NCBI RefSeq assembly: GCF_001422815.1
Contig: NZ_LMMP01000007.1
Coordinates: 1-64,000 of the forward strand
Source: Methylobacterium sp. Leaf91
GTDB taxonomy: Bacteria; Pseudomonadota; Alphaproteobacteria; Rhizobiales; Beijerinckiaceae
Reading direction: 5' to 3'
Length of the DNA stretch: 64,000 bases
Shown: positions 20,381 to 28,692 of the stretch, piece after piece
Layout: each line of letters begins with the position of its first letter
How positions within the stretch are numbered: position 1 is the first letter of the stretch
Position numbers and translations under genes: made by a program
Notes under the pieces: generated by a model
Told to the model about the DNA's origin: nothing
The model's database searches: none
The model's input: the letters and a program-made list of their open reading frames with translations, nothing else

Positions 20381-20589
20381 GGGGCTGCAGACATCACTTC
20401 TCGAGTGTCCTACGCCGCGAATGACGCGGCCGACGGACACTGGAATGCCCCCACGGTCCCGTTCGACGCGACAGTAAGGCCGGCAAAGGCCTCTACCGTG
20501 CTCATCTAGGATGACACAGGTGAACGTCGCCCGAACGAGGTCGGCAATATGCCGATTGTCCGAACCCGTACCATCCGGCCCGCCGGATC

Positions 20590-20976
20590 TCAGCGCGCGA
20601 GCCGCCGGTGCTCCTGGGTCAGGCCGTCATAGCCCCACGCCTCGGCCGCGATTTCCTGGACCACCACATAGGTCGCCAGCGGCAACCCATCCCCCAGCAC
20701 CCGATGCAGCAGGGTATTGGCCTCCGCGATGAAGCGGGCCTTCTGTTCGGCATCGTTGGTGCCCGCCGTCACGGCTGCCTGAATATGGGCGGCGCAGCCC
20801 AGCGGCCGGGCTCCCACCTGCCATGCCTGCAGCGGCACCTCTTCCACCAGCACCGACGTCAGGTCGGCGTTCTTGCCGAGCACCCCGGCCATCAGCTCCG
20901 TCACGCCGCGATGCAGGCTGTCGAACTGCTCCGCAGCGATGGCCGGACCGGCGATCTTCACATTCACGAACGGCAT
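20590..20976 (-). CDS. Tautomerase of the 4-oxalocrotonate tautomerase superfamily
   Basis: 128 aa, about twice the length of the minimal 62-aa subunit, so probably a fused two-domain form. Pro2, which becomes the N-terminal catalytic proline after Met removal (MPFVNVKI), is present. The second half reads ARPLGCAAHIQAAVTAG and so on, without an obvious second catalytic proline. Family members isomerise enol/keto acids in aromatic or haloacid breakdown. Divergent from a LysR regulator 115 bp away that likely controls it. Confidence 0.8.
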   Translation of the reverse strand: MPFVNVKIAGPAIAAEQFDSLHRGVTELMAGVLGKNADLTSVLVEEVPLQAWQVGARPLGCAAHIQAAVTAGTNDAEQKARFIAEANTLLHRVLGDGLPLATYVVVQEIAAEAWGYDGLTQEHRRLAR

Positions 20977-21090
20977 CAGGTCTTCCTCCCCTTCGGATCG
21001 CGGACGCTCCGCGATTGACGGTCGAATGATGACCCTTCAGGATAGTTTGGAAAATCTCGTAATTCTGAAGCGTCCGTTCGGAAAACCTCA

Positions 21091-21993
21091 ATGATCGTGC
21101 CGGCCAACCTCGATATGGACGTGTTGCGGTCCTTCGTGGTCGGGATCGATCTCGGCAGCTTCGCCAAGGCCGCCTCGCGTCTCGGCCGTTCGCCTTCCGC
21201 GATCAGCCTGCAATTGCGCAAGCTCGAAGATCAGGTCGGCCAGCAACTCGTGCAGAAGCATGGGCGCGGGCTCGTCCTCACCGAGGCGGGCGAGATAATG
21301 CTGGGCTATGCTCGCAGGCTGCTCGACCTGAACGATGCCGCCGTGAGCGCCCTCGGCTCGCCAGCCCTCACGGGTAGCGTTCGCATTGGCCTGCCCCAGG
21401 ATTTCGCCGAGACCTGGCTGCCGGAGACGCTCGGCCGTTTCGCGCGCCTGCATCCCGGCGTCAGGATCGACGCCCATGTGGATCGAAACGCCATCCTGCG
21501 CCCTTGCCTGGAGGCCGGGGAGCTCGACCTCGCCCTCCTCTGGGACGAGGATGGCGTCGAGCGGGATGGCACCGTCATCGGAACCCTGCCGATGGCCTGG
21601 ATCGGGCCACGCCACGGCATCGTACAGAGCGCGGACCGTCCACTCCCGCTGATCCTGTTCGGATCGCCCTGCATCTTCCGGCACGCGGCCCTCGAAGCGC
21701 TCGACGCGGCCGGCATTCCCTGGCGGATCTCGTTCAGCAGTCCGGGGCTCGCGGGCCTGTGGGCGGCCGTCTCGGCCGGGCTCGGCCTGACCGTGCGCAC
21801 GCCCCATGGCCTACCTGTCTCCCTTGAGGCGCTCGATCCCTTAAACGCGGGCCTGCCGCCTCTGCCCTGCCTCTCGTTGAGGCTGCTCACGGCGCCGGCG
21901 GTGAAAAATCCAGCGGTAGAACGCCTGGCAAGTCTTCTCCGCGAGGTTCTGACCGATACGATAGACGTCAAGAATCACCAGATAACAGCATGA
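21091..21993 (+). CDS. LysR-family transcriptional regulator
   Basis: 300 aa with an N-terminal winged helix (LDMDVLRSFVVGIDLGSFAKAASRLGRSPSAISLQ region) and a ligand-binding domain. Transcribed divergently from the tautomerase, so a local regulator of that enzyme is the simplest reading. A second possible start is the internal ATG at MDVLRSF (residue 9), which would be the more usual LysR N terminus. Confidence 0.9.
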   Translation: MIVPANLDMDVLRSFVVGIDLGSFAKAASRLGRSPSAISLQLRKLEDQVGQQLVQKHGRGLVLTEAGEIMLGYARRLLDLNDAAVSALGSPALTGSVRIGLPQDFAETWLPETLGRFARLHPGVRIDAHVDRNAILRPCLEAGELDLALLWDEDGVERDGTVIGTLPMAWIGPRHGIVQSADRPLPLILFGSPCIFRHAALEALDAAGIPWRISFSSPGLAGLWAAVSAGLGLTVRTPHGLPVSLEALDPLNAGLPPLPCLSLRLLTAPAVKNPAVERLASLLREVLTDTIDVKNHQITA

Positions 21994-22213
21994 TTCGACT
22001 ATGGTTTCGAGCCCTGAACCATTAATGGAACCGCCTTTTGTGCGGCGCAAAACAATTCTCGAAACAACCGTCAGAGCGCTGCAGGAAATGGTGGCCGACG
22101 TTACGCATGACCTGCAATTTTGTCCTTATAGATGCGGGACAATCCGGAAAAATATTGGAACGAATGACGCATGCCATCCATTACGACATGAGAAATACTT
22201 CCTGGAGGAACAG

Positions 22214-22513
22214 ATGCGACAGATTTCCAAGCTCATCGGCGCCGGCGCCATCGTGATGCTCAGCTCCGCCATGGCTCTTGCCGCTCCCTGTGCCACCGGC
22301 TCCACGGCGGATGGGAAGGCGGCCATGAACGACAAGAGCTCGAAGGTCGATCCCGGCGCGACCGGCAATGTCAGCCCCGGCGCGAAGGCCGAGTCGCCTG
22401 GCACGGTCGGCGCCATGAACAATGTCGGTGCCAACACCGCGACCTCGGCCTCGGATGTCGCGAAGCAGCAGGACGGCAAGCCCACCGCGGCGGATGCCGC
22501 CAAAGGCTGCTGA
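22214..22513 (+). CDS. Small exported Ala/Gly/Asp-rich protein
   Basis: 99 aa from the ATG at 22214, preceded by a strong GGAGGA Shine-Dalgarno; an in-frame extension to 22001 has neither Shine-Dalgarno nor domain. The first 23 residues (MRQISKLIGAGAIVMLSSAMALA) are a Sec signal peptide. The mature part is low complexity (NDKSSKVDPGATGNVSPGAKAESPG) with two cysteines near the ends, and is probably disordered in the periplasm or secreted. No known domain. Similar in style to the three proteins encoded at 52734-54098. Confidence 0.7.
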   Translation: MRQISKLIGAGAIVMLSSAMALAAPCATGSTADGKAAMNDKSSKVDPGATGNVSPGAKAESPGTVGAMNNVGANTATSASDVAKQQDGKPTAADAAKGC

Positions 22514-22536
22514 ACGTCCTTTCACCGATCGTCAGG

Positions 22537-22566
22537 ACGCCCGCCCGGTTCGACCGCGGCGGGCGT
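22537..22566 (+). terminator. Hairpin downstream of the small exported protein
   Basis: ACGCCCGCC and GGCGGGCGT form a 9-bp stem 24 bp after the stop codon. The following TCCGCGTTCTGG is only mildly T-rich, so the call rests mainly on stem strength and position. Confidence 0.45.
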
Positions 22567-22647
22567 TCCGCGTTCTGGGCAGCGTCCCGGCGTCTGAAAG
22601 GGTCGATTTCGTCAAAAAGCACCGCTTCAGCCAAAGGACCGGTGTTC

Positions 22648-22663
22648 TGTATGTAAACATACA
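22648..22663. promoter_or_regulatory. Perfect 16-bp inverted repeat
   Basis: TGTATGT-AA-ACATACA lies in an AT-richer stretch of the 312-bp gap before the LOV kinase. It looks like a dimeric-regulator operator. No adjacent regulator gene obviously matches; the rest of the gap has no gene. Confidence 0.4.
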
Positions 22664-22825
22664 CAAATCAAGGCGAAATAACGGCCAGGGAACTCTTCAC
22701 GACAGCGCTGTCAGATAAGTCGAGATGAAGCCTTGCTTAAGCTTAGCTCACGCGTACAACGAATAATGTCCGAATCGCTTCATCGCGCACGGGTCGGATT
22801 CTAGGTCGAGGCAACGCGTGAGACA

Positions 22826-24343
22826 TTGGACCATCCTGGGCGCCGTATCGTGATCCGGTTTTCCGAACAGGAGCGGATCGCCTCGGAGATCGCCCGCACC
22901 GTCGACGGACCGGACCCTTTCGCCGCGGCCCTCCGGGCCACGCGGATGCCGATGGTCATCGCCGACCCGAACCTGCCGGACATCCCCATCGTTTTCGTGA
23001 ATGCCGCTTTCGAGCGCGCCACCGGCTACTCCCGCGACGAGATCCTCGGCCGGAACTGCCGGTTCCTTCAGGGCCCGAAGACCGATCCGGCGGCCGTTGC
23101 CCGCATTCGCGACGCCATCGACAGAGCCGTTCCGATCGAGATCGACCTGCTCAACCATCGCAAGAACGGAGAGGTCTTCTGGAACCGCCTCCTCATCGCG
23201 CCGGTCTTCGATTCGCAACGCAAGGTCGCGTATTTCTTCGCCTCCCAATACGACGTGACTTTGGAGAAGGACCGTCTGGTCCGGTTGCAGAACGACCACG
23301 ACGCGCTGGAGGCCGAGGTGGAGCGCCGCACCGTCGCGCTTCGCCGCAGCGAGACGAATCTGCGCTTCGCGCTCACTGCCGGCCAGATCGGCTCATGGAG
23401 CCTCGATCTCGTCGCGATGACGTTGGAGACGTCCGACCACTTCCGGGCGAATTTCGGCCGGGATCCCGATGAGCCGTTCAGCTACCGCGAGATGAGCGCC
23501 GCGATCCATCCCGGCGACCGCGAACGGATGAAAGCGCAGATGCGCCGATCCATCGAGCAGAACATCGATTACGATATCGAGTACCGGGTCGTCACGCCGT
23601 CCGGTGACCTGCGCTGGGTCCATATCCGCGGGCAGACCGTCTACCGTCCCGATGGAACGCCCGTCAGCATGGCCGGAGTCTCCCTCGACATCACCGCGCG
23701 CAAGCACGCGGAAGAGCATCGCTCGCTCCTCGCCGGCGAATTGACCCATCGGGTGAAGAACACCCTCACCCTGATCCAGTCGATCATCCGCCAGACCCTG
23801 CGAACCGCCCCCAGCCTGGAGGAGGCGGGCCGGTCTCTCGAAGCCCGGGTGGTGTCGCTTGCCGCGGCGAACGATGTGCTGACCGAGGAGGCCTGGGACA
23901 GCGCCTCCATCGCCGACATCGCCGAACGCGCCCTCGCCCCGTTCCAGAGCAAGGGGCGGGAGCGCGTGCATGTCGAGGGCGGCGAGATCAGGCTGCCGCC
24001 GCGCGGTGCCCTGGCGCTCGCCATGGCACTGCACGAACTCGCCACCAACGCGGTGAAATACGGGGCCTTGTCCAACGATACCGGCCTGATCCGGCTGTCC
24101 TGGAGCCTCCTCGACGACACGGCCTCCTTTTCCTTCCGCGTTCTCTGGCAGGAGACAGGCGGTCCTCCGGTGGCCGTGCCGACACGAAAGGGGTTCGGAT
24201 CGCGGCTGATCGAGCGGGCTCTGGCACAGGAGATCGACGGCACGGCGAAGATCTCGTACCGGCCGGAGGGTATTCTCTTCGTGGCCGAAGGCATCCTGCC
24301 GGGACATCCGCAGGATGAGGGCGAGTCTCCGGGCTCCGCTTGA
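22826..24343 (+). CDS. LOV-PAS-HWE blue-light-responsive histidine kinase
   Basis: 505 aa. LOV domain at about 35-150, with the flavin-adduct motif GRNCRFLQG (photoactive Cys78) and conserved NHRKNGEVFWN. A coiled-coil linker (150-175) is followed by a second PAS domain (about 178-292, with ITARKHAEEH). The HWE/HisKA_2 kinase has its phospho-acceptor at His309 (LTHRVKNTL), and the ATPase part begins LALAMALHELATNAVKYGAL. Light forming the Cys-FMN adduct would alter autophosphorylation. The start is TTG at 22826; a GTG at 22850 is an alternative. No response regulator is adjacent. In alphaproteobacteria such kinases often feed the PhyR-EcfG general stress response. Confidence 0.93.
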   Translation: MDHPGRRIVIRFSEQERIASEIARTVDGPDPFAAALRATRMPMVIADPNLPDIPIVFVNAAFERATGYSRDEILGRNCRFLQGPKTDPAAVARIRDAIDRAVPIEIDLLNHRKNGEVFWNRLLIAPVFDSQRKVAYFFASQYDVTLEKDRLVRLQNDHDALEAEVERRTVALRRSETNLRFALTAGQIGSWSLDLVAMTLETSDHFRANFGRDPDEPFSYREMSAAIHPGDRERMKAQMRRSIEQNIDYDIEYRVVTPSGDLRWVHIRGQTVYRPDGTPVSMAGVSLDITARKHAEEHRSLLAGELTHRVKNTLTLIQSIIRQTLRTAPSLEEAGRSLEARVVSLAAANDVLTEEAWDSASIADIAERALAPFQSKGRERVHVEGGEIRLPPRGALALAMALHELATNAVKYGALSNDTGLIRLSWSLLDDTASFSFRVLWQETGGPPVAVPTRKGFGSRLIERALAQEIDGTAKISYRPEGILFVAEGILPGHPQDEGESPGSA

Positions 24344-24401
24344 CCCGCTGGTTCTGAAGCTCGAAGGAAGTCGCACGGCAAGCGCGACGACGGAGACGAG
24401 C

Positions 24402-25007
24402 ATGGCCACACGCGGTTTCACGGGACGACGGCCACCGGAGGCGACGCAGGAGCGGCTTCCGCCGGGCCAGTATCTTGAACAGGACTTTCCCGTCCTGCAG
24501 ATCGGTCCGAACCCGCGCATCGACATGGACAGCTGGAGCTTCACCCTGCGTGAGGGCTCGCGGCCCATCAAGAGCTGGAATTGGGACGAGTTCTCCGCCC
24601 TGCCCCGGACCTCCTGGCGCGGCGACATCCACTGCGTGACGAAATGGTCGAAGTTCGACACCGGCTGGGAGGGCGTCAGCATCGACGACATCCTCGCGGC
24701 GGCGGGGATCTCGGCACCGACGGAATACCTGCTCGCCGAAGGCTACGACGATTACACCACCAACGTGCCGGTCGCCGATCTTGCCGGCCCCAAGGCCATG
24801 GTGGCGACCCATTACGAGGGGCAGCCGATCGAGCCCGACCATGGCGGCCCGGCCCGGCTCCTCGTGCCGCACCTGTATTTCTGGAAGAGCGCCAAATGGG
24901 TGAAGGGCCTGCGCTTCACCAAGAAGGACGAGGGCGGCTTCTGGGAACTGCGCGGCTATCACATGTACGGCGATCCCTGGCGTGAGCAGCGCTTCACCGG
25001 TGATTGA
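24402..25007 (+). CDS. Sulfite-oxidase-like (YedY/MsrP-type) molybdopterin oxidoreductase
   Basis: 201-aa molybdoprotein of the SUOX fold without a dimerisation domain. The molybdenum-ligating cysteine is probably Cys78 in DIHCVTKWSKFDTGW, matching HCVTGW of MsrP. It has no signal peptide, unlike periplasmic MsrP, so it appears cytoplasmic. I chose the ATG giving MATRGFTGRR; the 29-residue extension overlaps the end of the kinase gene. The next gene begins inside it, so the flavin reductase encoded there is its likely electron-transfer partner. Substrate unknown. Confidence 0.85.
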   Translation: MATRGFTGRRPPEATQERLPPGQYLEQDFPVLQIGPNPRIDMDSWSFTLREGSRPIKSWNWDEFSALPRTSWRGDIHCVTKWSKFDTGWEGVSIDDILAAAGISAPTEYLLAEGYDDYTTNVPVADLAGPKAMVATHYEGQPIEPDHGGPARLLVPHLYFWKSAKWVKGLRFTKKDEGGFWELRGYHMYGDPWREQRFTGD

Positions 25008-25722
25008 GCCCGCCGCGCGGCCCCTCCCCTGGCAACAAGCCACCCTCCTCGCCATCAAGCCGGTGACGCGGCGGGTGAAGAGCTACCGGTTCCGGACCGC
25101 TTTCGACCGGCCGATGCTGGCCGGACAGCATGTGGACGTGCGCCTGACGGCTCCCGACGGCTACCAGGCCCAGCGCAGCTACTCCATCGCCTCGGCGCCG
25201 GGCACGGACGGCACGATCGAACTGATGATCGAGGGCCTGCCCGAAGGCGAAGTCTCGGGCTTCTTCGATTCCGTGGCGGAGATCGGCGACACGATCGAGC
25301 TGCGCGGCCCCATCGGCGGCTCGTTCGTCTGGCGCCCGGAGGATGGCGGCCCCCTCCTCCTCGTCGGCGGCGGGTCCGGCGTGGTGCCGCTGCTGGCGAT
25401 GCTGCGCCACCGCGCGGCGGCGGCGCCTCAGGTGCCCGCCCTGCTGCTCTACTCGGTGCGAGAGGCGGATGAAGCGATCGCCGCGGAGGAACTGGCTGTC
25501 CGCGCCCGTGACGAGGCGCATTTCGACCTGATGCTCAATCTGACGCGCGCCGGTGGCCGCCGGATCGACGGGGCGATGATCGGCGAAGCGTTAGGCAAGC
25601 TCGGGGCTCCGCGCCACGTCTATATCTGCGGCGGAAACGCCTTCGTCGGCAACGCGGCGGACCTGCTCCTCGATGTCGGATTGGAACCGGGACGCATCAG
25701 GACCGAACGTTTCGGCGGCTGA
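24982..25722 (+). CDS. FAD/NAD(P)-binding ferredoxin reductase-like oxidoreductase
   Basis: 246 aa with FNR-type architecture: FAD domain with the RSYSIASAP motif (about 55-63), NAD(P) domain with GGGSGVVPLLAMLRHRA, and a C-terminal YICGGNAFV. There is no [2Fe-2S] domain. The GTG start at 24982 overlaps the preceding gene by 26 bp; another GTG at 25000 would shorten the overlap to 8 bp. Probably reduces the adjacent molybdoprotein, or draws electrons from it, using NAD(P)H. I infer a two-component enzyme. Confidence 0.85.
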   Translation: MSSASPVIEPAARPLPWQQATLLAIKPVTRRVKSYRFRTAFDRPMLAGQHVDVRLTAPDGYQAQRSYSIASAPGTDGTIELMIEGLPEGEVSGFFDSVAEIGDTIELRGPIGGSFVWRPEDGGPLLLVGGGSGVVPLLAMLRHRAAAAPQVPALLLYSVREADEAIAAEELAVRARDEAHFDLMLNLTRAGGRRIDGAMIGEALGKLGAPRHVYICGGNAFVGNAADLLLDVGLEPGRIRTERFGG

Positions 25723-25758
25723 GCGGACAGGCAAACGCTGGCGGGCCGGGGAGGCGCC

Positions 25759-25854
25759 TTAAGCCCAGTGACGCGCCCACAATGCCACGCCCCCGCCGAC
25801 GGCGAGGGCCAGGAGCGGGGTCACCACAAAGGCGACGAATTGGATCTCGGTCAT
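25759..25854 (-). CDS. Putative 31-aa single-span membrane protein
   Basis: An ATG-initiated minus-strand frame encodes 31 residues with a single hydrophobic helix (FVAFVVTPLLALAVGGGVALW) flanked by MTEIQ and ARHWA, ending in TAA. GAGAGG lies about 10 nt upstream as a possible ribosome-binding site. The size and shape recall small subunit-type membrane peptides, but I recognise no family and coding is unproven. Confidence 0.4.
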   Translation of the reverse strand: MTEIQFVAFVVTPLLALAVGGGVALWARHWA

Positions 25855-26008
25855 GGCTTGAGGCCTCTCAGGACCATGCGCGCTAGGGCGTGAAGCCGGA
25901 CGCTGCATCTCAGGACGATTGCGCGCCCAGCAGAAGTGTCAACGGGCCGACGCTCCGACCTCAGGCCTACGATAGTCACACATCTCACAGGAGACGCGGG
26001 TCCCCTCT

Positions 26009-26300
26009 CCTGGAAGGAGAGGGACAGGGTGAGGTGTGTGAGCTTTCCGGAGATGGACCACACCTCACCCCAGCCCTCTCCTTCCAGGCAGGGCGATCGC
26101 ATATGCCGATTTGCCTGTCAGAAACCCGCTGGCACCACCCCATCATCCCGGGTCCGCGCAGCGGAGCCCGGGATCCAGAAACACAAGTGGTGCCGGACTT
26201 TACACTGTCGGCGGCTCTGGATTCCAGGCTCGCCTGTGGCGACCTGGAATGACGGCGTGGTGCCATATACGATCGCCCTCTCCTTCCAGGAGAGGGAGCA
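26009..26300. repeat. Intergenic inverted-repeat mosaic
   Basis: The gap from 25855 to the FAD oxidoreductase has no gene but several hairpins. Arms CCTGGAAGGAGAGGG...GAGGTGTG (26009-26038) and their inverse (26059-26088) pair over about 30 bp, and a part-copy of that arm recurs near 26275-26296. ATCCCGGGT / GCCCGGGAT (26145-26174) and ATTCCAGG / CCTGGAAT (26221-26250) form two more. They look like nested extragenic repeat families. Confidence 0.75.
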
Positions 26301-26371
26301 CGTCGCGCTTCGGGTTGAACCCTCTCGGATGAAGGAAAAGCCAGCGGGGAGATGTGGGAATCCGGCAGCCC

Positions 26372-27466
26372 TCACGGCTCGGCCCCGACCAGCCGATCCG
26401 CCACCTCCTCGGCCAGCGACAGGCTCGATGTGAGGCCGGGGCTCTCGATTCCGAACAGGTGGACGAGGTGCGGCAGGCCGTGCTCGGCCGGCCCGTCGAT
26501 GAGGAAATCCGCCGCCGCCTCGCCCCGTCCGGTGAGTTTAGGGCGGATACCGGCGTAATCCGGCGTCAGCGCATGCTTAGGCAGTCCCGGCCAATAGCGC
26601 CGGATGGCATGGGCGAAGATTTCGGTGCGGGCCGGATCGACCGCGTAGTCCGGCGCGTCAACCCACTCCACATCCGGCCCGAAGCGCATCCGACCGGCGA
26701 GGTCGAGGGTGAGATGGATGCCGAGCCCGCCTTCCATAGGCGCGGGATAGATCAGCCGCGAGAAGGCCGGACGGCCGAGGCACCCGAAATAGCTGCCCTT
26801 GGCGAGGACCTGCCTCGGGATGCGCTCGCCCGGATAGGGCTCGACCGCCCGCGCCACGGCCTGCGCGCCGAGGCCGGCGGCATTGACGACGGCGTCGAAG
26901 GACAAGTCCTCGCCACAGACCTCCACTTGCCAGCCCCCGGACTCGCGCCGGATCGCGCCGACCTGACTATGGAAGGCGATGGCCCCGCCGGCATCCTCGA
27001 TATCCCCCTGCAGGGCGAGCATCAGGCCGTGGCTGTCGACGATGCCGGTCTCGGGCGAATGCAATGCGGCAACGCAGGCGAGGTTCGGCTCCAGGGCGCG
27101 GGCCTCCCGGCCCTCGATGAAGGCGAGGCCCTCGACGCCATTGGCCCGGCCGCGTTCGGCGATTCCCTCCAAGGCGGCCCGCTCGGGCTCGGAGGTGGCG
27201 ACGATGAGCTTGCCCGGACGCGCATGGGGCACGCCGTGGCTCCGGCAGAACTCGTAGAGCATCCGGCGGCCACGCGTGCAGTGACGCGCCCGCAAGGAGC
27301 CCGCGGGATAGTACATGCCGCCATGGATGACTTCGGAACTGCGCGACGACACGCCGGTCCCGATGGCCCCTTCGGCCTCGGCGACGATGACGGAATGCCC
27401 GCGCCGGCCGAGGGCCCGCGCCACCGCGAGGCCGACGATTCCTGCGCCGATGACGAGCACGTCCAT
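26372..27466 (-). CDS. FAD-dependent DAO-family oxidoreductase (LhgO/ThiO-like)
   Basis: 364 aa. N-terminal Rossmann motif [24 protein letters not shown] (7-30) and the DAO-family second FAD segment, [12 protein letters not shown]. Overall resemblance is to L-2-hydroxyglutarate oxidases, but the same fold serves glycine, sarcosine and D-amino-acid oxidases. The start codon directly abuts a glycine-riboswitch-like aptamer (27467-27521), which argues for a link to glycine or a related amine. No membrane anchor. Precise substrate open. Confidence 0.85.
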   Translation of the reverse strand: MDVLVIGAGIVGLAVARALGRRGHSVIVAEAEGAIGTGVSSRSSEVIHGGMYYPAGSLRARHCTRGRRMLYEFCRSHGVPHARPGKLIVATSEPERAALEGIAERGRANGVEGLAFIEGREARALEPNLACVAALHSPETGIVDSHGLMLALQGDIEDAGGAIAFHSQVGAIRRESGGWQVEVCGEDLSFDAVVNAAGLGAQAVARAVEPYPGERIPRQVLAKGSYFGCLGRPAFSRLIYPAPMEGGLGIHLTLDLAGRMRFGPDVEWVDAPDYAVDPARTEIFAHAIRRYWPGLPKHALTPDYAGIRPKLTGRGEAAADFLIDGPAEHGLPHLVHLFGIESPGLTSSLSLAEEVADRLVGAEP

Positions 27467-27521
27467 CTAAGGTTCCTGCCTGAGAGTCTTCTTTGGCCCC
27501 ATGCACCAGGGCCTCCCTTAG
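27467..27521 (-). promoter_or_regulatory. Glycine-riboswitch-like aptamer (single, short)
   Basis: On the minus strand just before the ATG: outer stem P1 CUAAGG / CCUUAG (27521-27516 with 27472-27467), P2 GGGAG / CUCUC, P3 GGCCC / GGGCC, then the junction CCAAAGAAG and the signature CUCUCAGGCA. This order matches a glycine aptamer (P1-P2-P3, CCGAAGAAG-like junction, CUCUCAGG), with CCAAAG in place of CCGAAG and no P3b arm. The likely Shine-Dalgarno (AGGA) lies inside the aptamer, so control would be translational. The pattern match is by eye only. Confidence 0.55.
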
Positions 27522-27611
27522 CAGGTCCCGGGTCACGACGGGGATGGGGCTTCTCGAAAGGCCCCAGCCGGCCGTTCGAATCACCGACCATTCAGGTCCG
27601 CCGACCCGATG

Positions 27612-28655
27612 CTACGGCCGGGCGGGAGATCGACGCCAGAAGCCAGTGAACACATCCCTGACGCTTTGGGTCAGAGGGATTTCGATCTGACGATGCACGA
27701 TCCAGGCAAGAATTCCGGCGAGCGCCATCGCACTAACGAATGCGGCCAACCTCAAATAGAGGCTCTGTGGATCGAAAATTTTGAAGACAATCTTCTCGCA
27801 GAGTTGATAGGACAGGAAATGCGTCAGGTATAGCGCGTAGCTGCTGTTGCCCTGCTTTATGGCAAAGTCGGTTTTCGAGACGGCGCCCTTGGTTTCCAGC
27901 AAGATCGCGGCGAGGACGAGTGAAGCTGCCGGCAGACCAAGGCCGATAAAGCGGGGAACGGTCGGCCAAAGAAATTCCGCCGCCAATAAAAGACCGAAAC
28001 TGGCGAGGCCCAAGGTGCCGATCATCGGGACGTTGAAAAGGCTAGGTAAGATCGCGACGTGTCGCGCGATGTAATAGATCCATATGCCTACAACGAACTC
28101 GAGTATGATCGGGTCCGTATAAAACCGGCCGGGCACATCCTCGGGGCGAAACATCGCTCCGAGGATCACGAGCGCGACCATGGTGAGGCTGAGACAAAGG
28201 TATCGATTTAATTCCGCCTGAATGTACAGGCTCAGACAAAAGAGGCAATAAAAGAAGATCTCGTAATTGAGCGTCCATCCGAGGAACAATACCGGCTGGA
28301 TCAAACCGCTCGATTTCTCAAACGGAATGAACGCCAGCGACATGAGCAGCTGCGCCGGCCCGGCATCGACGCTGCGGAATAGAAAGGGCATCGATAGGGC
28401 CGTGAGAAAGACAGCGATTGTCATGAACCAGTATAGGGGAAGGACGCGAACCAGTCGTTTGACGATGAATTGACGTGGGCTCACGTTCCGGCCGTCGGTG
28501 GTGTAGGCCATCACGAACCCGCTTATCACAAAGAATATATCGACGCCCCAAGCCCCCATTGAATATTTCAGATCACCGAAAAGCAAGATTTGGCAGTGAA
28601 AGCCAACAACGAGATAGGCCGCGATCGCCCTCAATGTCTGAACATTGTATATCAT
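27612..28655 (-). CDS. Acyltransferase 3 family membrane protein (OafA/YrhL-like)
   Basis: 347 aa from the ATG giving MIYNVQTLRAIAAYLVVG; the longer frame to 28952 has no membrane or domain content before this point. About ten transmembrane segments. Conserved N-terminal LRAIAAYLVVGFHC (catalytic-His region) and GVDIFFVISGFVMAYTT. Such proteins O-acylate surface polysaccharides or lipids. Base composition is visibly more AT-rich than neighbours, suggesting horizontal acquisition. It might decorate the product of the glycan locus at 15288-20380, but it is not adjacent. Confidence 0.88.
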   Translation of the reverse strand: MIYNVQTLRAIAAYLVVGFHCQILLFGDLKYSMGAWGVDIFFVISGFVMAYTTDGRNVSPRQFIVKRLVRVLPLYWFMTIAVFLTALSMPFLFRSVDAGPAQLLMSLAFIPFEKSSGLIQPVLFLGWTLNYEIFFYCLFCLSLYIQAELNRYLCLSLTMVALVILGAMFRPEDVPGRFYTDPIILEFVVGIWIYYIARHVAILPSLFNVPMIGTLGLASFGLLLAAEFLWPTVPRFIGLGLPAASLVLAAILLETKGAVSKTDFAIKQGNSSYALYLTHFLSYQLCEKIVFKIFDPQSLYLRLAAFVSAMALAGILAWIVHRQIEIPLTQSVRDVFTGFWRRSPARP

Positions 28656-28680
28656 CGGATCGTCTCCACTGAGATGATAT

Positions 28681-28692
28681 GAACGATCGTTC
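28681..28692. promoter_or_regulatory. Perfect 12-bp palindrome upstream of the acyltransferase
   Basis: GAACGATCGTTC lies 26-37 bp before the acyltransferase start, where a repressor would block transcription or translation initiation. No regulator is adjacent; candidate site only. Confidence 0.35.

Noticed and set aside
22130..22180. EcfG promoter before the small exported protein
   Set aside because: A GGAAC is present near 22158, but no (C/T)GTT lies 16-17 bp downstream; only ATTAC is found.
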